Origin: Anseranas semipalmata
Taxonomy: Eukaryota; Chordata; Aves; Anseriformes; Anseranatidae
DNA: 64,000 bases
Assembly: GCA_013399115.1 (NCBI GenBank)
Contig: VXAA01002238.1
Location: 119,729 to 183,728 of the forward strand
Direction: 5' to 3'
Position 1 is the stretch's first letter, and each line of letters begins with the position of its first letter. Under the pieces are notes generated by a model. It did no database searches, was not told the DNA's origin, and saw only the letters and a program-made list of their open reading frames with translations. Position numbers and translations under genes: made by a program. Shown here one piece after another: positions 37,221-48,579 of this stretch.

Positions 37221-39613
37221 GGCAGCTTTACAGCGTCCCAATGGAGGAAGCACAGGAAGAACTGGGACGGTTTGGCTGTGCCTGGAGATGGCACAGCTGA
37301 GGCCTGCGCCTGGCCTGTGGGCCTTCTAATGGCGGCTCTGCACGCCTCTCCTCCCCAGCTCTCACTCCTTCTCTGTGTAAAAACGCCTTTTGTTCCTCTG
37401 CTTTTCCCCTTGTTTCCTCCCATGTAAACGCCAAGGGATGTGCGTAACTGACACTTGACAGACGGCTGTTTAACCACCCTGATGAGTTGCCTTTCGGGTA
37501 CGATCAGCAACGTGGCCCCGTGTCCCGCTGGAGCGGGAGGGCTGGTGGAACTTGCTGCTGGAGTGGAGAGGTTTTTGGCTTGGTTTGTGCTCAGAATGAC
37601 ACATGCTTTTCTGATGGAGCTTTTTCTTAGAACTGATTGTCCTCTTATTGAGCCCAGAAAAGGTGAAACAAGTCCTGTCTTGATTTCTGCAGGAACAGAG
37701 CTGAGAACATCCTCTTTACCGTAGAGAATTCAAGGAGTATAAAAATCCAATAAAGCTATCTACTGGCTAAGAAATGTGAAAACCTTGCAAGAATATTTGG
37801 AAAAGCCGGTTATGTAGATACTGTGGTGATGAGTATGATATAAAAACATTGACAGAACATACTGAAAAACATCCTGTGAATATCCTGTCAAAATATCTCT
37901 GTTTAAAAATATTTCTACTGTAGGGATTTTTAACTGGAAAATTTGTAACAAAATGTAAAAACATAAAACTCTTTAGAACATTGAATAATAATAATTAGTA
38001 AGGCAAAGGAGAAATTCTAACCTGGAGTTTCAGATTGTAACATGTATTTAATACTTGTGACCCAGTTTAATCCTTTTGGGTAAGGAGTGTAGCTTCATCT
38101 CCTGTGAGAGGCAGAAGTCAGACCGTATGCATGATTTTTTGAGTCATCCTGTTAGTCCTTAGGAGGTAACATATGCTTGACTCAGATCAGATGATTAGCA
38201 AACTGTTTTATCTTAAGACTGGAATTTAATTCATCATTCTACAACATTGGGGCAATTTAATTTTTTCCTGAGTGGAAAAATAATAGTATCTGAAAATGTG
38301 AATAGAATGTAGGTATTTAGGCGAGTTGTAGACCTGAAAGAAAATGCTGTTGTCAAAAGAATCCTAACACAATAGCAATTGTACACTAGGTCACAAAAGG
38401 AATAAATTAGAAATATTTCAGACTAGAAATCAGAAATTATCCATTCTGTCTAATTATTTGAGTAGCAACTTTATTCAAGTGATCTAGTTTGAGGGTGTGA
38501 AAAAATCAACTATCCATTGCTGTGTTGGATGTTGAACTTCTTTCAGCTTTGTCAGAAAAGCTGACCCTGCACACTCAGTAAACCATTTGTCTCTCTTTAG
38601 ACAAGGTCTGGAAAATACCGCTAGTCATTTGTTGTCTGTTAACTAACACTAATAACTTCTTAAATCACTCTGTCTCTAGCTAAATTATTTACAACTGTTC
38701 CCGTATGAAGATGCTTTTTTGCTAGTCAGGGAGCAACTGACAGCTGATTTTTTTTTTTTTTTCTTCACAGAAGGGATATACTTGCAGGAAAAAGCTTTCC
38801 ATTTTCCAGCACCTCTAAGATACGTTCTTAACTCTGTCTGCGTCCCCTCTAAACATAACCTTTCCCATAACAAGGACAGATAAATACATGCAAATAATTA
38901 GAAAACATCAATAAGTACAGTCATATTTGGGGTTAATAATGTTTTCCTTGATGTGCTTTACTAGCATTTAATCTGACAAGTAGTTATGCAAAAGGATGTT
39001 TAAATTTTAAATGTTTTTTCCTTTGAAGAATTGCTTTCTATACAACTGCAGGTTTTCAAACAAACACTGGGCAGAGTGGTTATTGGGTCCCTTTTTTTTC
39101 CCCCCCATTCACACTTAAAGATTTCCTAGCAAGTGAGCAGCAGGGGAGGAACTGGGCACAAAGACAGCAGACTTACTGGTATGGGTGAAGGGAGGGAAAA
39201 GCAATGGTTTGGTGTTGGGAGTGCAGCTGGTACCGAGAATGTCGCCAGCCCAAGGAGAACTAGAAGAATGATGAATTCCTCTTAATGTCATCTTTGTGTT
39301 TCAGTAAACATTTTAATGAACAAATACTACAGCCTGGCAAAAGATCAAATGCCAGATTATGTCAACAAGACTTAGCCAAAGATATGTGGGTGACTTAAAA
39401 GAAATTCAAATGCATAATTATGTTCAACTGTAATGCCGCTTCCCTGGGTTTATAATGGGTCATTTTTAGAATAATCGTAGCACATCCTTAATGCTTTTCT
39501 TCTTACATACCTAATGCTTTCTCAAGTTTATCTGCAAACTTACTTCAAGAATTTCCATGTACAAACATAAAAAAGGAATCAAAGAATTTGGCTGTATTAA
39601 ATTTTTTCAGAGG

Positions 39614-39646
39614 TATTAAGCATGAGATTTAAGCTCATGCTTAATA
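39614..39646. repeat. 13-bp perfect hairpin
   Basis: The left arm tattaagcatgag (39614-39626) and right arm ctcatgcttaata (39634-39646) are exact reverse complements around the 7-nt loop atttaag. A stem of 13 bp is too short for a canonical animal pre-miRNA unless flanking imperfect pairing extends it. It is one of the longest perfect short-loop inverted repeats I found in the window. Confidence 0.75.
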
Positions 39647-39739
39647 TATAAGTATGTTTATATATTTGGAAACAGTATATTTAAACAAGTAAAAGGCAAA
39701 TTCATCTCTATTTTATATGCTTTTTTTCCCCTTTTGTAG

Positions 39740-39915
39740 ACGCAAAACCAAACTTGGCTGGATGGCTGATGTTTAAAAGCTTCTGGTTTCCACCCTGAGA
39801 TCTCCTGTGATGCATCTTTCCTTCTTTTCATATACCATTGCTCTCTGTATCCCTTGTTTTTGCCTGTTTTCCTTGTTGGGAAGGTTCAGTGAAATAAAGT
39901 TTTAAAATGGTAGTA
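39740..39915 (+). other. Possible terminal exon of a + strand transcript
   Basis: A strong polypyrimidine tract and acceptor (gctttttttccccttttgtag) is followed 153 bp later by AATAAA (39893-39898) and then by a GT-rich stretch (gtagtagtagtgttgctatg), the order expected for a 3'-terminal exon. All three frames close within about 20 codons, so it would be 3' UTR or non-coding RNA. No matching upstream exon could be identified. Strong-looking acceptors and AATAAA are frequent in AT-rich DNA, so chance is a serious alternative. Confidence 0.22.
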
Positions 39916-42210
39916 GTAGTGTTGCTATGTTTTGTGAATAAAATACCATTGCTCAGTAAGTTCTCAGTAAATGGTCTTCCATTTACCTCTGTAAAAGTGA
40001 GGCAAAGGCTGCCATTAGAGGTCTGTGCTGTCTTTCAAATCGTCCCTGGCCTCCCTTGGTGTTAATGGGAACAAAGCTGAACTCCTCGCAGCGTCATGCT
40101 GACAAAAGATGTCTGTCTTTAAGAGTTAGCTTAGATTTATCATTGGGTATGAACAGGTGGTAGCAGCCATTTTGAAGGAAGACAGGTTTTCTTTGGAAGT
40201 TTTTGTAGAAGTATTATTTTTCAACCTCAGCTGAAACTCAGGGAAAACTCAATTTGGAAGGATAATGGTGATATTACTATGAAAGTATTATTTAAAAGTA
40301 CCAGTGCAGATGATTCCAGCGGACTTCTGAATATATAGGAGATGTGAAAAGTCAGTGTTTCTGTATCTCTGAGATCACTAGGGAGCGATCCGAATAGGAG
40401 TAAAACTGAAAATATTAGTGTCATCTCCCTAGCAGGAGATCACCAGCAACGGTTCCTCTGTCACTTGTGCCTTGTTTAGGAAGTCACTGTCTTGTGTATC
40501 AGCGTTGCTGTGAATGTTATGTGTAATAGGCCTGAGAAAGTCTGTGTAGCCCCTATTTTAGTTTTCAGTGTTAAACTAACATGAGAGCTGCTATTTCTGC
40601 TTACAAAAGCAGATGACACTAGGGACTGTTTTGGATGCCTGGGCAACCCCTGTATTCTTCTCAGCCCGCCTCTTCTAGACATCTTGGAATCAAAATCCAT
40701 GAATGTGCACAAACCTGATGACATGGATAAAACTTTGACGCGGTTGCTACATTTATGCAAAGTAGGAAACTCTTCTGCAGAAAGACGGCAGAAAATTACC
40801 TGTTACAGAGAGACCTTCCGTTTTGTTTATAAGAGAAAACCAGAAAATACAGACCAAAACTTCCCTGAAGACTGGGTTGACTTTTACACCATTAAGAAAG
40901 TAACAAACAAACTTGGTATTAGCTTCTCAAAGTCTGCTGGATGACAATATTGACATTTGGCTTCAGTCCCATTGTATTCACTGCCACTTCTGACAGCCTT
41001 TCACGTTTGTAAGGACTCTTAGGAATTTCAAGTCCACTCTGTTATAGTCTTGAAATTCCGCATGAAGTAATCTTTCCGGTCTTATTAAAGAGGTTGCACT
41101 TGATGCAAAAAGAAAAGATGCCTGCTTTGCACTTACTGAGCTTTGTTCTGTTGTAGTAGGGCTAACCCATTCAGGCCAGCCCTCTATTTCTTTCTGATCA
41201 CATAAAGCTGTTGGAAGATGAGAAGTTTCATCACAGAGAAGCACCACAAGAGGTCTGATATCTGTTAATAATGGGCTACTGAACTTTTCCACCTGAGCAT
41301 CAAATAACACTAAGTTGGGGCACAAACACTATTTTTTCTTCTCTTTAAAAGTTTAGCAACACCTGGAAGAACGATTTGTTCTAGGGCAATTATAATCTTT
41401 GTGCTTCCACACTACCCCATTTTCTAGTTATTTAATATTCACATGTTGATATTAAAATTCAGGCTTGCTCAGTGGTTGTGCCACCTTCCAAAGAAAACCC
41501 TGGTGCTGAAGCAGTTCACTATATAGAACTATTTCTTATTTTAAAAGTACATAATCTAAAAGAGATCAAGGAGTGAATCCCTCAAGTTGTGTTTAGACCA
41601 TGGTTGCCTAATTTTGTCCTGTTAACTGATGCCTTGGCAGGAGAATTTTAATTTATTGCCTTCATGTGTACTGCTTAATGTGTTATTTGTACAACTGTCC
41701 ACAGCTCAAAACAGGGATCTGTCCGCATACAATCAAGTTAGTAATATTAAAGTTCCTGTGCATTTCATCGGTTTCAAGACTGAAAGCTTGCCTAGAACGC
41801 GTTACTGGGTTGATTTGCTTTGCATGTTTTCAGGTCTGTCTGTATGGGATTTGGGAAGCAGGATTGTTTATTTTAGCACTAACATTGGAAACACAGTCAA
41901 ATTATAGAAGGATGAGAGTTCTCATAGACAAAATGTAAGATTCAAGCTGCTGTAGTACTAACATGACTTAAAGGAGAAGACAACAGGGAATAGATTAGGA
42001 CGGGTGTTAGTGGTGAAGGAGATGTTTAAAGATACTTTAGGAGAAGGACTAAAAACATCTTCAGCTTGTGTCCTAGCACATTTACTGTGCAGAAACTGAA
42101 AGAAAAGCACTGAGCTTGCTGTTTTGTGATCAGGGTAGATTAACAAAACATGTGACTAAGCCTACTTATTTCTTAAAAACTAAATATATTTTTATTACTT
42201 CTTTTTTTTT

Positions 42211-42441
42211 GCAGGGCTCTCCTCACCATTCTTTCACATTACTGAAATAAAATAGCTTCTCTTCTTTGGCTGTTCCAGAGGGCTTCTTCCCTCATTCTTT
42301 CTGACGTTGTTCTAGATTCATCGTGGAAACTTTTTTTAGGTTTCACTCTTCATTCTTGGAGCCTTTGGCATAATGCTTTCCTACAAACCCCTTTTGGGTT
42401 TAAAAACTCCAGCATTTCTTTGCAGGGCTCTCCTCACCATT
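42211..42441. repeat. 20-bp direct repeats flanking 191 bp
   Basis: gcagggctctcctcaccatt occurs at 42211-42230 and again, identically, at 42422-42441. Both copies are preceded by a T-rich stretch. The arrangement fits either target-site duplications around an inserted 191-bp sequence or a local duplication. The enclosed sequence is not a transposon I recognise. Confidence 0.8.
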
Positions 42442-42554
42442 TTTTCCAAGCCTATGGTCACCTCTTTTTTTTTTTTTGGCAAAAGACATGATCTCTCTCA
42501 AAAAGGAAAACCCTTCCCATTTTAACTTTATCTGATGCCTTTTTCTCTGATCTA

Positions 42555-42606
42555 GTGCACAACCTACACCTGAACACCTCACAGGAGGTAAACAAAGGTT
42601 GTGCAC
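42555..42606. repeat. 11-bp perfect inverted repeat with nested hairpin
   Basis: gtgcacaacct (42555-42565) pairs exactly with aggttgtgcac (42596-42606). Within the 30-nt loop, acct and aggt can form a second small stem around cacagg. The fold could exist in RNA from either strand. No known structured RNA family is recognised. Confidence 0.7.
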
Positions 42607-42645
42607 AGCTTCCTCTAAATGGTTAGCCCCTGCTTTGCTTTGGTT

Positions 42646-42665
42646 AATAAACATTAAAAAAAAAA
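42646..42665 (+). other. AATAAA followed by A10 (retrocopy-like end)
   Basis: AATAAA at 42646-42651 is followed four bases later by ten A. This spacing is too close for a normal genomic cleavage site but resembles the 3' end of a retroposed, polyadenylated RNA whose A tail was copied. The upstream 450 bp shows no recognisable parent gene, so the reading as a retrocopy is weak. Confidence 0.3.
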
Positions 42666-42854
42666 GATGATTATGAAGCCATTTGGGGCAGTGCAGAGGC
42701 TTCGAGCTTCTTTTTTTGTTTTCATTCAATTGCAGTTCGAATAATATGGCTTTAGAGTGATAACGTGTGTGGAACAACTGAGGAGTTGGTGGCAATGCTG
42801 CTGGCTTCCCTACCTGAATTTATTGTTACTTTTAGCTTGGGAACTTCGCTGTAT

Positions 42855-42892
42855 TATAGAATCATTTAGGTTGGAAAAGACTCTGCTGCTTT
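42855..42892 (-). mobile_element. CR1 3'-end scrap, minus strand
   Basis: The stretch atagaatcatttaggttgga followed by aaagactct is the reverse complement of a CR1 3' terminus. Only about 38 bp are recognisable. The rest is absent or too decayed, so this is either a very short 5'-truncated insertion or an old remnant. Confidence 0.75.
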
Positions 42893-43324
42893 TGGATTTG
42901 CTGGCGCTGATTTTCATTCATTTTCATCTTTTTTCAGCCAGACTATTACGATCTATTCTTCTGGATGTGGTTCTACTTACAGTGCCATCTTTTTGTTACC
43001 TCTGAAATTAGGACAGTCCAGAAATCTTCAGTGAGAACATATGTGCTTGCTCATTAAGCAGAGGTACTGGCAGAATCTTCTCTGTCTGTCTGTGCGCTGA
43101 TCAATACAGATATCTAATTAACTCATAAATGCCATTTAAGATGATGTTTTTTCAATCCGTTAGTGGTGCTGGTCCTGAATAGCCCAGCATTTGCCTCTGT
43201 CTGTGTGCCGCTGTGGTTAGGTTAACCAAAAGTTAAACTATTAGTTCTCTGTGTCAAGCTGGAAAGTCTCTTGGGGGGGAGCCAAGAGACTTTCAGGAAG
43301 AGCTGCTCAGTTGTAGAACTTTTT

Positions 43325-43785
43325 CTTCCTCTCCTTCTCCCTCTCCTTCTCCNNNNNNNNNNNNNNNNNNNNNNNNNNNNNNNNNNNNNNNNNNNNNNNN
43401 NNNNNNNNNNNNNNNNNNNNNNNNNNNNNNNNNNNNNNNNNNNNNNNNNNNNNNNNNNNNNNNNNNNNNNNNNNNNNNNNNNNNNNNNNNNNNNNNNNNN
43501 NNNNNNNNNNNNNNNNNNNNNNNNNNNNNNNNNNNNNNNNNNNNNNNNNNNNNNNNNNNNNNNNNNNNNNNNNNNNNNNNNNNNNNNNNNNNNNNNNNNN
43601 NNNNNNNNNNNNNNNNNNNNNNNNNNNNNNNNNNNNNNNNNNNNNNNNNNNNNNNNNNNNNNNNNNNNNNNNNNNNNNNNNNNNNNNNNNNNNNNNNTCC
43701 TCTCCTTCTCCTTCTCCTCTCCTTCTCCTTCTCCTCTCCTTCTCCTTCTCCTCTCCTCTCCTTCTCCTCTCCTTCTCCTCTCCCT
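43325..43785. repeat. Polypyrimidine (CTCCTTCTC)n satellite
   Basis: Both sides of the N gap consist of CTCCT and CTTCTCC units (purine-only GGAGAAGGAGAGG on the other strand). It is a near-perfect homopurine-homopyrimidine mirror-type tract, the kind that can form triplex (H-DNA). The long frame across it is an artefact of the repeat and the Ns. Confidence 0.9.
43353..43697. other. Assembly gap, 345 N
   Basis: Unresolved bases inside the polypyrimidine satellite, almost certainly more of the same repeat that short reads could not span. The true length is unknown. Confidence 0.99.
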
Positions 43786-45739
43786 TGGAATTTAACAGAT
43801 ATTACTGTAATTTACATTCTTCTGGGCTGTGAAGGCTGCTTGAGTGGGCGGTAGGGTAACCACCATTTGGAGTTTTTTTTTTTTATCTGGACTTGGGATA
43901 CAATTTGTATGTTTTATTAAATTCTGTAAAAGAGCCCAGATTTCTGGATATGTAATTTATAAATAATCAAAATAAACAACTGATAACATTGCTGCTTCTG
44001 CAGCCATTTTTCTCTCATGGTCTAAAAGGCACTTAGTGTAAAACTTAAATAGGTTTCCATCTCTCTCATTGTGGTGATATTGTTTCCATGCTCAGCTTTG
44101 TGTCTGGAGTGGGAGTTGTGCTATCAGCATCACCCTGGGGGTGTGGTGTGGATGTATAAAGGCACAGGTTTTCTTCTGAAAATGGGGGAAATGCGTCCTC
44201 TTGCAAAAATCTCAAATAGCAGAGATGAAGAATAGGTAAATCCCAAATGACAGAGTATCTCAAATTGACAGGAGAGGGGCAGAGAGGAAAAAGGGAAAAA
44301 AAACACTAAATTTAAATAATGTTGTGATGGAAATGTTATTAACTTGTGGATGGGACCCCTCATTAGTGATGCTAGAAATTATTCTTACTGTGAAGTCTTC
44401 TCTCATTTAAATTCTCCTTATCACTGTATTAAATAAATCTTTGTTACCACTGACTGAAAGTGAAATTAAAATGATGTGCTGGAATAGCCATTAAAGCAAA
44501 ATGTTCTTGTGTGACTCTTAGAGCATCCAGGGACTTGAAGTTTGCAGCAAAGTAGTTTGTATCTTGGATTTTATTTTTAACATCTCGTAGAGTGGTGTTT
44601 GCAATAAAACATGAATGTAAAAATCTCTGGGCATCCATTGTGTAGCAAGGTAATATGAAAAGCCTGTCTGGAGGCTTGCTTATGGAATGGATCAGTTGAT
44701 CACTTTATTCCAAGCTCTTTGGATTTTGTTTTGCTATAAAATCCTAGTCTTCTTACTCTGTTTATATCATCAGTTTTAAATTTCAACAGAGTTAAACAAC
44801 TTCAAAAGCAATAAAAAGTAATGTTGGATTACAAGATCAAGATACGTTTCAGTCAGTCAGTGCCCAAGATCTGTGGTAGGGGAAATGAGCTTCAGCTTGC
44901 ACCGCCAAATTGTCACTTCTCTCTGTCCAGGAGCGCGGGTGGGAAGCTGTCAGAGCTTCCTTCAAAGTGTGAAGCCCTCAGCAGCTTCATTCATACAAAA
45001 CAACAAAAAGTATAGAGTACTAAAGGGATAAGCTTTCTCCAAGAAAGCTCTCCAAACCTTTGGTCTTCCCCATCCCGCAGAAATTTCTGTGCTGCAGCTA
45101 TTAGCTTTTAGTGCTGACAACACAAACCTGTTACCAAAATGTGTAATGAAGCATCCTGTCCTTGTTGAACCCTATTGGGTCAGAGCATGGAGAGGATCAA
45201 TAAGGAATTGCGGGTGTGCAGGTCCTTAAGAGAAGAAGAACGTCGGAAGCTCGAGTTGCCAGCTGTGTGGATTGAGTCACAGCGAAACGCAACGTAGATC
45301 TGCAGACTGCCATGTTCCCTGCCTTAGAAATCGAAACTGGAAGAAGGGAAACGACATTTGCTCCCTGAAAGCTGGCGGGCTCTCGCTGTGCACTTGACGT
45401 TCAGGAGGAAGGCTTTCTGGCCTGTGGGATGCCCGAAGAGTAGAGGAGACACACAGGAGAAGTCCACCTGCCTTTTGTGAAACAAGCATGAGCCATTTGC
45501 CCTTGTGCATTTTATGGCAGCACACTCCTAAGAGTTTTGGTGGATATTTGAGAACAGCTGAGGGTTTTCTGCATTGATAAAAGGGCAAGTGTTAAGGCAG
45601 GACATAAGAGGAGAAGCTACGAGGGGAAGAAAGAGGAGACTTGTGCTGCCCTCGGAGCTGCAACCGGTGTGGGATTCCTTCCATGCGTCAGCTCCCTGGT
45701 TAGAAGCGATCACCGACGTTCTTCCCTCAGGGGTGTTGT

Positions 45740-45905
45740 AGGTCAGTCCTGCAGCCTGGCGGGAGCTGGGCTCGGGTCTGGCAGAGGCTACAAAGCAAAG
45801 CGAGGTGAATTCTGCCCTGCGCCTTGGCTGCTGCCTCCTGCGCCTCCGGGACGAGGAGCGACAGCGGCGCGCACGGGGAGAAAACGCGGCAGTGTGGGCT
45901 TGCTT
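45740..45905. other. CpG-dense patch
   Basis: About 14 CpG in 165 bp by eye, including the clusters gacgaggagcgacagcggcg and cgcacggggagaaaacgcgg, in AT-rich surroundings. An 84-codon frame (45669-45923, plus) spans it but looks like a by-product of the GC-richness. It may be a small regulatory island. Confidence 0.4.
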
Positions 45906-47443
45906 CTAACCCCTAACTTCTAACGTGAAGTGGTCTGTATACAGAGACTTGTCAAAGGCACTTTTTGCTCAGTTATCTAAATTTATCGTAAAGGCAGTTT
46001 CTTTCAGTTTTTAAGTGGAACTCAGTGGGGTGGCTTTATGTTCATTTATGCTGCATTTTGTATTTTAATGCCCAGGAATATTTTTGCAGTGAATTTGAGT
46101 CCTGTAGTAAATGTTTGTGATCGCACCTGCCACAGTTCTTCGACCTATTTGATCTTTTGCACTGCGTTCGTACAGTTTAAACATGAAAATGTTGGAAAAT
46201 ACTGTGTTATGATAGCCCTAAGATTATAGGGTCAGCTTTCCTCTGGTTCTTCACAGTGATCTTTACAGTAACACTGCATCCAGTATGTTGCATAATTTGT
46301 ATGATCAGCACCAATGTCATAAGTTGCACTAAAAATCCTTTTTAAAATAAGTCTGGATGTATAGCTGGAAATGAGAAAGTGTTAAAGCTGTTCGTGGGGC
46401 CTTTCGTGCAGTCCAACATAGTTCTTAATGGCACGTCAGAGTTACTTCTACTGTAACGTGACCGGTTCTTTCAGTGAATGGGAGGTATTCAGTATTTTTA
46501 GATCTTATTCACTGTGCAGTTCTATGTCTTAATACCCATTTTCCAAACTGCACTGAATACAAAATTAAATATTTTTTGGGGGGGGGAGGGAGGAGAGGGG
46601 TGCTCACCAGTGTTTTATCATAGGTTATTTTTATTTTATTTTTTAAAAACAGTACCCTAGGGAGTTCAGTTGATGCTCTCGTCCCTGTCTGACAGCTGGA
46701 GGGCTGAGGCACGGAGAGAGAGATGCACGAGGCCTACATCAGAACTGCTCAGGGCTATGTGTAGGGTATGTGTATGTATAGGGTGTTGAGGTCCAAGAGG
46801 CTGGCCCGGCCAGCTCCTGCTCCAGGTACGGGGTTTGTTTCCCAGTGGCGAGCCAGCTGGGGACATACGGAAATTCCCAGGATATGTCTTGAAAGCTGTG
46901 AGAAGCGTCTACTTTGGATGTGAGAACTAAGATCATTTTTGGAGGCTTCTCCAGTCAATGCATTTTGGGAAGAACCAGTGGCATATGCTTCGAGGAGGTA
47001 ATGGTCCTTGCTACCTTGCAACCCTGCCAGCAGAGCATGAGGATGCTAAACTTTAGTATTAAGAATTTTTTAATGTAGGTTTAAAAAAAAAAAATCCAAT
47101 TTCTCTTCTCTCTTCTGTTTTCAGAGATTTCTGAGACTTTGTATTTGGAATATATCTGCAGAAAGAAAGAAAGGAAAAAAAAAAAGCCAGGTTGAAGCTC
47201 TCCCATCATAGAATGGTTAATCCCAAATAATAGAAGTTCACTTAAGTTATAACCTATGGAGCCTCATCTTAATGCTGCACAGGACTTACCCCTATTTCTA
47301 TAGGTGGCACCACTATGTCCAGCTCTGATGGGTTCTTAAAATGATGCTCACATTTGTGATATTATTCTTTGTTTTTTGTTTTTTTTTTTTTTTTTTCTCA
47401 CAAACATCTTAACCATACAGCTCATTCAAAATTCATTTTTCAG

Positions 47444-47643
47444 CTGTCCCTGTATTTTGTTTGGAGGTGATCTCGTGAAACAAGCCACAGATGGCACAAG
47501 AGCCCAGAACGGGAGCAGTCCGGTAGCAAAAGCTGCTCTGGTTCTCAGCGGCTCGGTGCCGGCGCGTGTCGTCGGGCGGTTTTCTTGTGACAACGCAACG
47601 TGTCAGCCCAGGTTTTGCTCGTGGGTGTTTCCGTTTATTTGTT
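47444..47643 (+). other. Exon-like CpG-rich segment
   Basis: A good acceptor (aaaattcatttttcag) precedes 200 bp containing about 12 CpG in a 110-bp core (gtgccggcgcgtgtcgtcgg), followed by a strong donor (GTT|GTAAGTG). One frame is open through the whole segment. If spliced directly to the candidate exon at 48300 in that frame the junction would create a stop codon, so the two would not form one coding unit in that frame. It could be a non-coding exon, an unrelated CpG patch or a chance pair of sites. Confidence 0.25.
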
Positions 47644-48299
47644 GTAAGTGCTACACTGGTAATTAATACATATAAAAAAATTCAAGCAAATGTAAGTACT
47701 ACTTTTTGAAGTATATCTGAAGGAAATTAAACGCAGAGCACTAAAAAAAAATAAATGCCGGTATGTGTAGCATTTTCCATTTGTGATTTCTACCCCATAT
47801 ATTAAAGTAGTGATTTAATACTTCATTCTTTGTGACAAAAATGATTCAAAGAGCCATATTTTTCAGGGCTTTTGAACTGAAGCTTTCTGAGGGTGTCAGG
47901 CAACGTTTAGGTAATTAAACGGAGAGCTAGTACGTGCCATAAATCATCGGTTTCCCTTTTTTTCCCCAGAAACTGCAATTCGTGCATCAATTTGTAAGCG
48001 TAGCGATAAGGATCACCTAGTGCATGTGTCAGCTCCGCCTGAAGAAAGGCAACACCCCTCTGCCTAAAAGAAATGGTTCCTCCTGCTTTCATAAACAGTC
48101 ATGTGCAGAGTTCAGCAGGGCCTGATGCCTCCGGAGCTTTTTCCTTCCCAGCCCGATTGAATCAGTCTTCGCAGAAGTACTGTGAATCTTGTGGCCTCGT
48201 TTGAAACAAAAGGGATTAGGAAAAAAACTCACTTGGTTATAAGACTGTGGAAAGCAAGGGCAGGCAATCTTGGTTGTGAATATTTTCTGATTTTTCCAG

Positions 48300-48363
48300 A
48301 AATCAAGCAGAAGATTGAGCTGCTGATGTCAGTTAACTCTGAGAAGTCGTCCTCTTCAGAAAG
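48300..48363 (+). other. Candidate 64-nt internal coding exon
   Basis: Acceptor tattttctgatttttccag, then 64 nt, then donor AAAG|GTACAG. The open frame enters at codon position 2 and leaves after position 2; the core reads KIELLMSVNSEKSSSSE, a short helix-like segment followed by a serine run. Thirteen of 20 third codon positions are G or C, in contrast to the AT-rich flanks, which is what favours a real exon. I do not recognise the protein. The frame stays open upstream for some 40 codons (from 48182), as it would by chance. It may be one internal or alternative exon of a large gene whose other exons lie outside the window; no phase-compatible partner was found here. Confidence 0.35.
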
Positions 48364-48579
48364 GTACAGCTACATCTTTTGCATGAACAATTAATGGTGT
48401 AGCATTGCAAAGAAGCAGCACAGGGCTTTTTTGTTTTTTTTTTTTTCTTTTTCCCCTTGTCGAGTTTGCTGATACCGTTTCCGTATTGCATGCCGGTTAT
48501 TGTAATGTATTAATTGAACCTCTGTTTTCGGTTAAGCTTTGTGCATTTTTGCAAAGATTTATTGATTTCTTTTTTAATG

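Larger units (their letters stand above)
36904..42210. other. AT-rich non-coding stretch, no gene seen
   Basis: Non-coding DNA apart from the low-confidence terminal-exon candidate at 39.74 kb and the hairpin at 39.61 kb listed separately. The interval 40.47-41.33 kb has several open frames on both strands (115 codons at 40978-41325 minus; 86 codons at 40684-40944 plus), but they conflict with each other and match nothing I recognise. Confidence 0.75.

Noticed and set aside
43271..43795. 174-codon open frame
   Set aside because: It runs through the N gap and the CTCCTT satellite; the Leu/Ser/Pro repeats are low-complexity artefacts.
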